Origin: an uncultured Eubacteriales bacterium
GTDB lineage: Bacteria > Bacillota > Clostridia > Oscillospirales > CAG-272
DNA: 11,048 bases
Assembly (NCBI GenBank): GCA_934476315.1
Contig: CAKSNQ010000047.1
Coordinates: 1-11,048, forward strand
Reading direction: 5' to 3'
Part shown: one piece after another, positions 1 through 7,167 of the stretch
Layout of the letters: every line of letters starts with the position of its first letter
Numbering within the stretch: the stretch's first letter is position 1
The notes under the pieces: model-generated
The model's database searches: none
What the model was told of the DNA's origin: nothing
Seen by the model: the letters and a program-made list of their open reading frames with translations, nothing else
Position numbers and translations under genes: made by a program

Positions 1-65
1 TACATTAATATTCTTTTTCATATGATAAAATAAAGATAACAAAATCAAAACCGGAGGTTTTTGAC
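1..65 (+). promoter_or_regulatory. AT-rich leader and ribosome binding site of the cluster
   Basis: This stretch is far richer in A/T than the rest of the window, as expected of a promoter or untranslated leader. GGAGGT at 53-58 is a strong Shine-Dalgarno sequence seven bases before the ATG at 66. TATGAT (21-26) or TAAAAT (26-31) could be a -10 box, but a matching -35 would lie at or before the window edge, so the promoter is not proven. Any operator for the AraC-type regulator encoded at 8314-9165 would probably lie here or further upstream. Confidence 0.45.
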
Positions 66-1976
66 ATGTTTTTATCTTTGTTTACCGATGAATTTTACCA
101 GGACGTGTACGAGGTTCTCCCGAAGGTCGCGGCATGGGGTCTGAAGCACGTGGACTTCCGCTCGATGGTTAATGGAAAGCCGATTGAAAAGCAAACCACC
201 GAAGAGCTGAAAAAGCTCAAAGCCACCATGGACTCGCTGGGGCTGAAAACCGGCGTCATCCAGTCCTCCCTGTGCAAGGTGCACCTCCCCGGTCCCGACG
301 GCGTGAAAGCGGAAATGGAAAAACTCGACGGCATCATCCGCGCCTCGGAGATTCTGGATTGCAACCTGGTGCGTTCCTTCTTCTTCTGGCAACACAGCCA
401 GAACGACCCCGCCTGCGGCGAGCTGGCAATGCGCCCCGACGCACTCGCGCAGGTGCTCGACATGTTTGAACCGTTTGCCAAGAGGGCGAAAGAGGCTGGG
501 CTGATCCTCGGCTTCGAAAACTGCGGCGCGACGCCGAACGAGGTCATCTGCGTGCTCAACGCCCTGAACAATCCCGACTGGGGCATGGCGTGGGACGTCT
601 CCAACATGTTTGAACTGTTGCCCGAGGCAAAGGGCGATTGCGTGGAGTATTTCACCAAGGCGCTCCGCTACGCCAACATGATTCACGTCAAGTCGCGCGG
701 CGTCTCCGACATCCCGGAGATCGCGGAGAAAAAGGTTCCGTGGGACAGAGTGCTCGCCGGCGTCGCTGTGACGGGAAAAGACATGCCCGTCTCCATCGAA
801 ACGCACGTCCCCGCCTCGACCGGGCTGTCCGGCGAAGAGGTGACAAAGCGTTGCTACGACTACCTGTGTCGCGTGTGGCCGTCCGCCGCCCCCGCAGATA
901 TGTCCACCGCCCTTGCGCCGAAGGTCAGCTTTGCGCGTCCGTATGCCGATAACCCAGTGAAATTCGTCGTAGTCGGACTGGGCATGGGTAAGGAGCGTTG
1001 CAAACAGATCTCCGAGACGAGCGGCGTTAAGCTGGTCGGCGTCTGCGACCTCAACGAACAGAAAGCCAAGGAAGTCGGCGAGCAGTTCGGCGTTCCGTAC
1101 AGCACAGATATCAATGTGTTCCTGAACGACCCGGAGGTGGAGGTCATGTACGTCGTGACCCCGACCGGAACGCACTGTGCGGTCGCCGAGCAGTGTCTGA
1201 ACGCCGGAAAGCACGTTCTGACCACCAAGCCCATGGACGCCAACTATCAGGCATGCGACCGGGCGATCCGTCTGGCAAAGGAAAAACACCTGATGCTGGG
1301 CGTGGACTTTGACCTCCACTTCCGCGGCCCGCTGTCCGAGCTGGCACTGGCGGTTGAGAAAGGCTATTTCGGCAAGATTCTGTCGGCAAATATGGTGCTC
1401 AACGTTCGTCGGACGCAGAAATACTACGACGAGAATGGCGGCTGGCGCGGCACGTGGGCGCTGGACGGCGGCGGCGCGCTGAGCAATCAGGGGATTCATG
1501 AGATCAACCGCCTCATCACCGTCCTCGGCGTCCCGGACAAGGTGCGCGCCATGATCCGTACGCAGTCCTTCAACATTGAAGCCGAGGACCTCGGCATCTC
1601 GGAGTGGCAGTATAATAACGGTTGTGTGGCGAGAATTTCCTCCACAACCTCCTTCACCGCGCCGACGTGGTATACCAAGTTTGAGATCATCGGCGAAAAG
1701 GGCGCATACGTCCAGTGCATGGGCGGTCCCGAGGGAACGCATACCTACTGGTGGATCGACGACAAATGGTCGGAAACCGCTCCCTACCACTACGAGAGAG
1801 AATGGCGTCAGGGCAGCGACAATTTCGCCTACTGCCTGCGCACGGGCGATCAGCTCAAGGTGACGGCGGAGGACGGCAGAATTTCGCGTTACGTGCTCGA
1901 CAAGATGTACGAGAGCGCCAAAAACGGCGAGGGCTGGGTCGAGATCGAAAACGGCGGCAGATCCCTTGACGCGTGA
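66..1976 (+). CDS. Fused TIM-barrel sugar isomerase/epimerase and Gfo/Idh/MocA oxidoreductase
   Basis: A 636-residue two-domain protein. Residues 1 to about 280 resemble the xylose-isomerase-like TIM barrel (AP_endonuc_2 superfamily), which isomerises, epimerises or dehydrates sugars and keto-cyclitols. Its expected metal ligands are visible as Glu151 (GFENCG), Asp177 (AWDVSN), His207 (MIHVKS) and Glu245 (SIETHV). After a linker of about 15 residues, residues 296-636 form a Gfo/Idh/MocA NAD(P)-dependent dehydrogenase. This half has a Rossmann loop GLGMGK (304-309), Lys388 in TKP (EKP in most relatives) and His478 in the NQGIHEIN segment, where the usual Asp before it is Asn. Separate proteins of these two folds act in sequence in inositol catabolism (IolG, IolE) and in bacterial 3-keto-glycoside cleavage, so a dehydrogenase feeding a lyase or isomerase is plausible. 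The substrate is unknown. ATG 66 is chosen for its GGAGGT at 53-58. First gene of the likely operon. Confidence 0.9.
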   Translation: MFLSLFTDEFYQDVYEVLPKVAAWGLKHVDFRSMVNGKPIEKQTTEELKKLKATMDSLGLKTGVIQSSLCKVHLPGPDGVKAEMEKLDGIIRASEILDCNLVRSFFFWQHSQNDPACGELAMRPDALAQVLDMFEPFAKRAKEAGLILGFENCGATPNEVICVLNALNNPDWGMAWDVSNMFELLPEAKGDCVEYFTKALRYANMIHVKSRGVSDIPEIAEKKVPWDRVLAGVAVTGKDMPVSIETHVPASTGLSGEEVTKRCYDYLCRVWPSAAPADMSTALAPKVSFARPYADNPVKFVVVGLGMGKERCKQISETSGVKLVGVCDLNEQKAKEVGEQFGVPYSTDINVFLNDPEVEVMYVVTPTGTHCAVAEQCLNAGKHVLTTKPMDANYQACDRAIRLAKEKHLMLGVDFDLHFRGPLSELALAVEKGYFGKILSANMVLNVRRTQKYYDENGGWRGTWALDGGGALSNQGIHEINRLITVLGVPDKVRAMIRTQSFNIEAEDLGISEWQYNNGCVARISSTTSFTAPTWYTKFEIIGEKGAYVQCMGGPEGTHTYWWIDDKWSETAPYHYEREWRQGSDNFAYCLRTGDQLKVTAEDGRISRYVLDKMYESAKNGEGWVEIENGGRSLDA

Positions 1977-1988
1977 GGAGCCAAAGCA

Positions 1989-2882
1989 ATGACTGGATAT
2001 ATTACCGACATACAGCGGTTTTCCCTGAACGACGGCGACGGCATCCGGACAACCGTCTTTCTGCGGGGCTGTAATATGCACTGCACCTGGTGTCACAATC
2101 CGGAAACCATTGATCTTGACAACAACATTCTGCTGTATCAGAACCACTGCATCGGTTGCGGCAAGTGCTTTGAGGTCTGTCCGAACGGCGCGCATGTCCT
2201 CGTGGACGGCGAGCACCGGATTGACACAGACAAGTGCGTGCGTTGCGGCGCGTGCGTTGACCGTTGCTACGCTGAGGCACTGCGCTTTTCGGCAAAGAAA
2301 ATGACCTCCGACGAGGTTATGGCGCAGATTGTGCAGGATATTCCCTACTATGAGCAGTCCGGCGGGGGCGTCACGCTCTCGGGCGGCGAGGTGTTCTGCC
2401 AGGCGGAGTTTGCCGATGAAATCATCGACAAGTGCCGGCTCAGAGGCATCCGGACGGCGGTGGAGACCAACCTGTTCCACAGCTTTGAGAAGATCGAAAA
2501 AACGCTCCGGAAGCTCGACCTGATTATGTTCGACATCAAGCTCTTTGACAGCGCGGCGCACAAAAAATACACCGGGGTGGACAACCGGATCATCCTGGAG
2601 AACGCGAAAGCGCTGGATCGCCTCGGTATTCCGCTCATCGTGAGAACGCCACTCATTCCCGGCGCGACCGACACCCCGCAGAACCTGCGGGAGATTGCCG
2701 GCTTTGTGAAGACGCTGAGAAACGCGCGGTATTATGAGCTTTTGAACTTCAATCCGCTCGGCGGAACCAAGTACAAAGCCATGAGCAGACCGAACGCGTT
2801 TGCCGACGCGAAGCCGCTCACCGCCGCCGAGCTTGACCGGATCAGAACGGCGCTCTCGGATTACAACGTCAGACTAAGGTAG
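1989..2882 (+). CDS. Glycyl radical enzyme activating protein (radical SAM)
   Basis: A 297-residue radical-SAM activase that uses S-adenosylmethionine and a reduced [4Fe-4S] cluster to remove a hydrogen from the backbone Gly of its partner GRE. The radical-SAM CxxxCxxC motif is Cys28, Cys32 and Cys35. It is followed by the two-cluster ferredoxin insert typical of activases for non-PFL GREs: Cys54/57/60/64 and Cys83/86/89/93, each spaced CxxCxxCxxxC. The SAM-binding SGGE lies at 131-134 in GGGVTLSGGE. Length is normal for the family. The start lies 12 bases after the preceding stop, and its ribosome binding site GAGGAG (1975-1980) overlaps that stop codon, which implies co-transcription and coupling. 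The GRE follows at once, so this is its cognate activase. Enzyme class is near certain; gene symbol left open because the partner's reaction is unknown. Confidence 0.96.
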   Translation: MTGYITDIQRFSLNDGDGIRTTVFLRGCNMHCTWCHNPETIDLDNNILLYQNHCIGCGKCFEVCPNGAHVLVDGEHRIDTDKCVRCGACVDRCYAEALRFSAKKMTSDEVMAQIVQDIPYYEQSGGGVTLSGGEVFCQAEFADEIIDKCRLRGIRTAVETNLFHSFEKIEKTLRKLDLIMFDIKLFDSAAHKKYTGVDNRIILENAKALDRLGIPLIVRTPLIPGATDTPQNLREIAGFVKTLRNARYYELLNFNPLGGTKYKAMSRPNAFADAKPLTAAELDRIRTALSDYNVRLR

Positions 2883-2891
2883 GTGTGGAAA

Positions 2892-5114
2892 TTGAGCAAA
2901 ATTCAGTTTATCAATGAATTTTCCGACGAGGAAACCTTTACATACGACAAGCGCCTCGCGCTTCTGCGTCAGCGGAAGATCGAACAGACCGAGGAAAAGG
3001 CAAAGGCGGGCGGCGCGGACGAGGACGACTACGGACTGATTGAGCAGGACGTGTACAAGTTCAGGCTCAAGCCAAACCATCCGAACGGCTCGATCTACGG
3101 CTACGCAGCCTGGACGGAAAACTATTGCCGCCTCCTCTCGGAGCACCCGATCTACTGTGACCCGCTCGACGCCTTTGTGGGCAAAGGATTTCTGTTTCTT
3201 GAGCGCCAGCGTCCGCCCAAGTGCAAGTGGAACCCCGACTATCCGTACGACGACCTCAAGGTGTTGTTTGAGAAATATTCCATCATCTCCGGCATTGACA
3301 ACTGCCATCACTTCACCCCCGATGTGGAGATCGGTCTGAAGCTGGGCTGGGGCGGAATTCTGGAAAAGCTGAAAAACCAGAAGGCGTTGCACGACGAGAC
3401 ACACCGGGAATTTTACGACAGTGAAATCGCCGTGGTCGAGGCGATCATCACGTTTATCAACCGCGCCGCCGCCACGATCGAAGCGCTGGCAGAAAAAGAA
3501 AACAACCGCTACCTCAAGGAAAATCTGCGCATGATGGCAAAGGTCAACCTCAAGGTGGCGTCCGGCGTTCCCGAAACCTTCCGCGAGGCGGTGCAGTGGC
3601 TGTGCTGGTTCAGCATGCTCTCCCGCACCTATAACCGCGGCAGTGCGGGCGGTCAGCTGGAAACCATGCTGAATCCCTACTACCAAAGGGACGTGTACAA
3701 CGGAACCCTCAGCGACAACGAGGCGGTTTTCTACCTCGCCTGCATGTTCCTGCAGGACAGCCGGTATTTTCAGCTCGGCGGCCCGGACATCCACGGCAAC
3801 GACATGACCACGCGCCTGTCCTATCTCGCGCTGGAAGCCGCCGACAAGATCAACGTCGCCTGCAACCTGACTGTGCGCGTGCATGACAAGACGGACGAAG
3901 CGTTCTTCCGCAAATCCGTGGAGTACCTCTTCAAAAACAAGCAGGGCTGGCCGCGGTATTCGTCGGACAACGCGCTTGTGAACGGCTTCATGCGGTGCGG
4001 CTACCCGCGGGAGCTTGCCCGCAAGCGGGTCGCGGCAGGTTGCCACTGGATGTGTATTCCCGGCATGGAGTACACCATGAACGACACGGTCAAAATCAAT
4101 CTCGCCCGGGTGTTCGAGGTCGCGTATGAGGACATGATGACCTCGGGCGGCGAAAAGAACACCGACGCGCTGTTCAAGTGCTTCAAGGAGCATCTGAAGA
4201 TCGCGGTGGACGCCACAGGAAACGGCATCATGCACCATCTGAAGTACCAGACGAAATCCCAGCCGGAGCTGATTCTGAACCTGTTCCAGCACGGGCTGAT
4301 CGAAAAGGGCGTGAATATTACCGACGGCGGAGCCTGCTTCTACAACATGTGCGTGGACGGAAGCGGCATTGCCGTGGCGGCGGACAGCTTCGCCGCGCTG
4401 GAGCAGCGTGTGGAGCGTGAGGGTCGCATCGGCTACGACGAGCTGTACACCCACATCAAAAACAACTACGAGGACAAGGACGGCGAGTACATCCGCCAGC
4501 TCATGTACCACAGCGAACGCTACTGCGGAGGAAACACGCTTGGCGACATCTGGGCAGTGAGAATCAGCGAGCTGTACACCGACCTTGTGCGCGACCTGTG
4601 CCGCCAGCACGTCGGGATCAACTTCATCCCCGGCTTCTTCTCCTGGTCGAACACCATTCTCCTGGGCAAGGCAGTGGGTGCAACCCCGAACGGCAGAAAG
4701 GCACAGGAGCCGATCAACCACGGAGCCAACCCGAACGGTGGCTTCCGCGGGGACGGCGCTGTGTCCGCCATGTGCAACAGCATCGGTGCCATTCAGCCGG
4801 GCTACGGCAACACCGCGCCGGTTCAGCTCGAGCTTGACCCGCAGATCACGAACGACGCAGAGGGCGTTGACAAGATGTGCGCTATGATCAAGACCATTCT
4901 GGCAACCGGAAACACGCTTCTCAACATCAACATCATCGACAAAAAGAAGATTCTTGAGGCGCACCGGGATCCGATGAAATATCCGGATCTGGTGGTGCGC
5001 GTCACGGGATTCACGGCGTATTTCGCCATGCTCTCGGAGGAATTCCGCCAGCTGGTCGTTGACCGGGTAACGGCAGTCAACGGGGGCGAGGACGAGGACG
5101 AAGGCAAAAACTGA
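2892..5114 (+). CDS. Glycyl radical enzyme with a non-canonical active-site loop
   Basis: A GRE of 740 residues (pyruvate formate-lyase fold), somewhat shorter than typical diol dehydratases. The C-terminal radical motif is present: Gly706 in RVTGFTAYF, 34 residues from the end. The thiyl Cys is Cys384 in AAGCHWMCIPG. Relative to glycerol dehydratase it keeps Pro-Gly at +6/+7, Asp at +14 and Asn-Leu-Ala at +19, but V-E-P after the Cys is H-W-M, so the catalytic Glu is missing. Cys388 lies four residues on. The His-Ser pair of glycerol dehydratase aligns with Arg249-Gly250 in YNRGSAGG, and His139-His140 may supply the other conserved His. Other family signatures are GGPDIHGND, NLTVRVH and VGATPNGRKA. 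The start is probably TTG 2892, because AAGGTAGG (2877-2884) is seven bases before it; GTG 2883 would overlap that site. It is not a canonical pyruvate formate-lyase (no Cys-Cys), and the C-V-E-P motif of diol, choline and hydroxyproline enzymes is absent. Substrate unknown. Confidence 0.93.
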   Translation: MSKIQFINEFSDEETFTYDKRLALLRQRKIEQTEEKAKAGGADEDDYGLIEQDVYKFRLKPNHPNGSIYGYAAWTENYCRLLSEHPIYCDPLDAFVGKGFLFLERQRPPKCKWNPDYPYDDLKVLFEKYSIISGIDNCHHFTPDVEIGLKLGWGGILEKLKNQKALHDETHREFYDSEIAVVEAIITFINRAAATIEALAEKENNRYLKENLRMMAKVNLKVASGVPETFREAVQWLCWFSMLSRTYNRGSAGGQLETMLNPYYQRDVYNGTLSDNEAVFYLACMFLQDSRYFQLGGPDIHGNDMTTRLSYLALEAADKINVACNLTVRVHDKTDEAFFRKSVEYLFKNKQGWPRYSSDNALVNGFMRCGYPRELARKRVAAGCHWMCIPGMEYTMNDTVKINLARVFEVAYEDMMTSGGEKNTDALFKCFKEHLKIAVDATGNGIMHHLKYQTKSQPELILNLFQHGLIEKGVNITDGGACFYNMCVDGSGIAVAADSFAALEQRVEREGRIGYDELYTHIKNNYEDKDGEYIRQLMYHSERYCGGNTLGDIWAVRISELYTDLVRDLCRQHVGINFIPGFFSWSNTILLGKAVGATPNGRKAQEPINHGANPNGGFRGDGAVSAMCNSIGAIQPGYGNTAPVQLELDPQITNDAEGVDKMCAMIKTILATGNTLLNINIIDKKKILEAHRDPMKYPDLVVRVTGFTAYFAMLSEEFRQLVVDRVTAVNGGEDEDEGKN

Positions 5115-5138
5115 GACCGTGCCGCGCAGTCCGCGGTC
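5115..5138 (+). other. Hairpin between the GRE and two-cupin genes
   Basis: GACCG (5115-5119) pairs with CGGTC (5134-5138), and two further inner C-G pairs are possible around a three-base bulge. The hairpin starts on the base after the GRE stop codon. The T-run nearby (5151-5154) is 12 bases downstream and is part of the next gene's ribosome-binding region, so this is not a classical terminator. It could protect the 3' end of the GRE message or lower expression of the genes beyond it; that role is inference. Confidence 0.35.
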
Positions 5139-5165
5139 GGCATCCTGAATTTTTGGAGGTATATT

Positions 5166-5942
5166 ATGGAAACCGAAGTTGTAATGACAAAAATTGACAC
5201 AGAAATCACAAAAACAGACAAAATTGAGCTGTGCCGCGAGGACATCGTGGGCGCACGCCCGGTCTATTACGCCATCCGCCGGGGCGACAAGGTAAAGTTC
5301 GAAGCAAATGTCGGCTACTACCACATCCTGATTCTCATCGGCGGCGAGGCTGCGTTTGAAAACGACGGAACGACCGTCACCTTTACGGAGCGCACCGTGT
5401 TCATTCCCTCCCCCGACAAGGAGCTGACCGTGCGGGCGGACACCGACACGGCAATTCTTGAGATTCAGTGGGACATCGCCGCGGGCGACGCCGCGCTCCT
5501 CGCCGAGTACGGCACTAAGTTCCCCGTCGTGCAGAAATACGTGGACTCCATTCAGTACATCGACCCCAACAAGAGCCAGAAGACCATCAGCCGCATGATG
5601 ATTCCCCAGCGGATCATCCCGCGCTTCTCCATCGGCTCGGTGGAATCGTACGGACACGACATGGTGCGTCCTCACTCGCACCCCATGCTCGACCAGTTCT
5701 TCTTCAGCTTCCCCGAAAATGACATGGACGTCATCATCAACGGCAAGCACATTCCCATGGCGGGCAACATCATCCTGCACATTCCGCTCGGCGCAGACCA
5801 CGGCGTGGAGGTGTACGAGGGCAAGCACATGCACTATATGTGGATTGACTTCATGCCGGACAACGAGCTGGGACTCCAGCGCCTGGACGCCAGCCACAAG
5901 GTCACGGGAACCATGCGTTCGTTCGACGACGAGCAGAAGTGA
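5166..5942 (+). CDS. Two-cupin protein, possible sugar isomerase
   Basis: A 258-residue soluble protein that reads as two beta-rich cupin halves. The N-terminal half (about 30-115) has the beta pattern but no clear metal-ligand set. The C-terminal half (about 150-230) has a metal-type motif: His170 and His172 in RPHSHPMLDQ, with His212 in GADHGVEV as the likely distal ligand. Bicupins of this size include 5-deoxyglucuronate isomerase (IolB) and related sugar isomerases, so an isomerase acting on an intermediate of this pathway is reasonable, but no family-specific motif proves it. There is no DNA-binding domain, so it is not an AraC-type regulator. ATG 5166 has an ideal ribosome binding site, GGAGGT at 5155-5160. 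It lies 51 bases after the GRE and one base before the next gene, so it belongs to the same operon. Confidence 0.82.
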   Translation: METEVVMTKIDTEITKTDKIELCREDIVGARPVYYAIRRGDKVKFEANVGYYHILILIGGEAAFENDGTTVTFTERTVFIPSPDKELTVRADTDTAILEIQWDIAAGDAALLAEYGTKFPVVQKYVDSIQYIDPNKSQKTISRMMIPQRIIPRFSIGSVESYGHDMVRPHSHPMLDQFFFSFPENDMDVIINGKHIPMAGNIILHIPLGADHGVEVYEGKHMHYMWIDFMPDNELGLQRLDASHKVTGTMRSFDDEQK

Positions 5943-5943
5943 T

Positions 5944-6996
5944 ATGGGAATCGTAAAACTGACAGGCGAGCGGGCGTGGCGCACGTACCTCGGCGGAGCA
6001 CTGATCGACCGGCTTCACGGCAAGGTCGGCGAGGACTCTCACTTCCCCGAGGAATGGATCATGTCCGTAACCGAGTGCAGAAACGCCGGCAGAGAGGACG
6101 TCCGGGGAGAGGGGCTGACCCGCCTTTACGGGACGGACAAATTTTTCGCCGACTACATCAAGGAAAATCCCGCGGTCCTCGGGCGCGCGCACTACGAAAA
6201 GTACGGCGCCAACACGGGCGTGCTCATCAAGCTGATCGACTCCGCGGAGCGGCTGTCCATTCAGGTGCACCCGGACAAGGAAAAGGCGAGAAAATACTTC
6301 CACTCCGAGTTCGGCAAGACCGAGAGCTGGCACATTCTCGGCGGACGCCCCGAGGATCACCCCTGCATTTACCTCGGCTTCCGCGAGGGCGTGGACCGGG
6401 CGCTGTGGCAGGAGGTCTTTGAGCGCCAGGACATCGAAAAAATGCTGGGCTGTCTGAACAAAATCGAAGTCTCTCCCGGGGACACCTACCTGATCCGGGG
6501 CGGCGTTCCGCACGCCATCGGCGCCGGATGCTTCCTGATGGAGGTGCAGGAGCCGACCGATTACACCATCCGCACCGAGCGCACGACGGTCTCGGGCTTT
6601 CACATCGCGGACGAGATGTGTCACCAGGGCATCGGGTTTGAGAACATGATGGACTGCTTCACGTACGAAGGTGCCACGCCGGAGGAAACCATCAAAAAAT
6701 ACAAGCTCAAGCCGCGCAAGGACGGCGACGGCGTCACCTCGCTCATCCGCTACGACGACACCCCGTATTTCGCGCTCCAGAGCATCGAGCTGAACGCGGG
6801 CGACACGCTCCGGATGGAAAAGTCCGACGTTTTCTGCGGTCTGTACGTGCTGTGCGGCAAGGGGCGGGCGGAATCCGACAGTGTGAGCGCGGACATTGCC
6901 GTCGGCGAGCAATACTTTGTCCCCGCCGGCACGGAGGTTTCTTTCGTCGCGGAGGAGCCCTTGCGCATCGCCCGGTTCTTCGGACCGAAGGTTTAA
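5944..6996 (+). CDS. Class I mannose-6-phosphate isomerase-like protein
   Basis: A 350-residue member of the zinc-dependent type I phosphomannose isomerase family, which interconverts aldose and ketose 6-phosphates. Zinc ligands are in the expected places: Gln107 and His109 in SIQVHPDK, Glu127 in KTESWHIL, and His190 in GVPHAIGAG. The substrate-binding Arg is probably Arg210 in DYTIRTER. It has the short Firmicutes architecture and not the longer enterobacterial form. The start is ATG 5944, one base after the preceding stop; no strong ribosome binding site is visible, so translation is probably coupled. Upstream in-frame codons run through the two-cupin gene and are not used. In this operon it more likely handles a pathway sugar phosphate than serving as the housekeeping ManA, but the sequence cannot separate these. 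Confidence 0.92.
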   Translation: MGIVKLTGERAWRTYLGGALIDRLHGKVGEDSHFPEEWIMSVTECRNAGREDVRGEGLTRLYGTDKFFADYIKENPAVLGRAHYEKYGANTGVLIKLIDSAERLSIQVHPDKEKARKYFHSEFGKTESWHILGGRPEDHPCIYLGFREGVDRALWQEVFERQDIEKMLGCLNKIEVSPGDTYLIRGGVPHAIGAGCFLMEVQEPTDYTIRTERTTVSGFHIADEMCHQGIGFENMMDCFTYEGATPEETIKKYKLKPRKDGDGVTSLIRYDDTPYFALQSIELNAGDTLRMEKSDVFCGLYVLCGKGRAESDSVSADIAVGEQYFVPAGTEVSFVAEEPLRIARFFGPKV

Positions 6997-7034
6997 GGTA
7001 GCATCGCGCGACCGCACGGAACACCCCCGACGCG

Positions 7035-7069
7035 CTATGGCACTGTCGGGACACACTATGGTACCGTCG
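7035..7069 (+). repeat. Two direct repeats with 21-bp period in the intergenic gap
   Basis: CTATGGCACTGTCG (7035-7048) recurs as CTATGGTACCGTCG (7056-7069), with two mismatches in 14 and a 21-bp offset, close to two helical turns. A weaker third copy starts at 7073. CCCGA (7026-7030) and TCGGG (7046-7050) form a short inverted repeat over the first unit. Same-face repeats ahead of a gene suggest operator half-sites, but no clear promoter is visible here, so degenerate repeat debris is also possible. Confidence 0.5.
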
Positions 7070-7112
7070 TGGCTATGCACTATTGCACCTTGCCTGAACA
7101 CGCAGACACACA

Positions 7113-7154
7113 AAAAAGCGGATACGCGCACTTCGCCGCGCCATATCCGTTTTT
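7113..7154 (+). terminator. Hairpin with T-run just before the FAD gene
   Basis: AAAAA plus CGGATA (7113-7124, one bulged G at 7118) pairs with TATCCGTTTTT (7144-7154), with an inner CGCG/CGCG stem (7125-7128, 7137-7140). The 3' arm ends in five T, as in an intrinsic terminator, and the A-run on the 5' side makes it potentially bidirectional. It ends one base before the GGGAGG of the next gene. No promoter fits between, so the FAD gene can be transcribed only through this hairpin. It is thus either an attenuator or leaky terminator, or a structure limiting ribosome access. Confidence 0.6.
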
Positions 7155-7167
7155 GGGAGGTAACACA

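Noticed and set aside
2892..5114. Canonical pyruvate formate-lyase, diol dehydratase, choline lyase or benzylsuccinate-synthase-type enzyme
   Set aside because: No adjacent Cys-Cys pair of pyruvate formate-lyase and no C-V-E-P loop; no microcompartment targeting extension or shell genes; the neighbours are sugar-type enzymes. Only the GRE superfamily is supported.
7069..7167. GTG start 33 codons upstream for the FAD protein
   Set aside because: The extra residues would be read through the T-run hairpin and the ribosome binding site GGGAGG. ATG 7168 has ideal spacing and leads straight into the FAD-binding fold.
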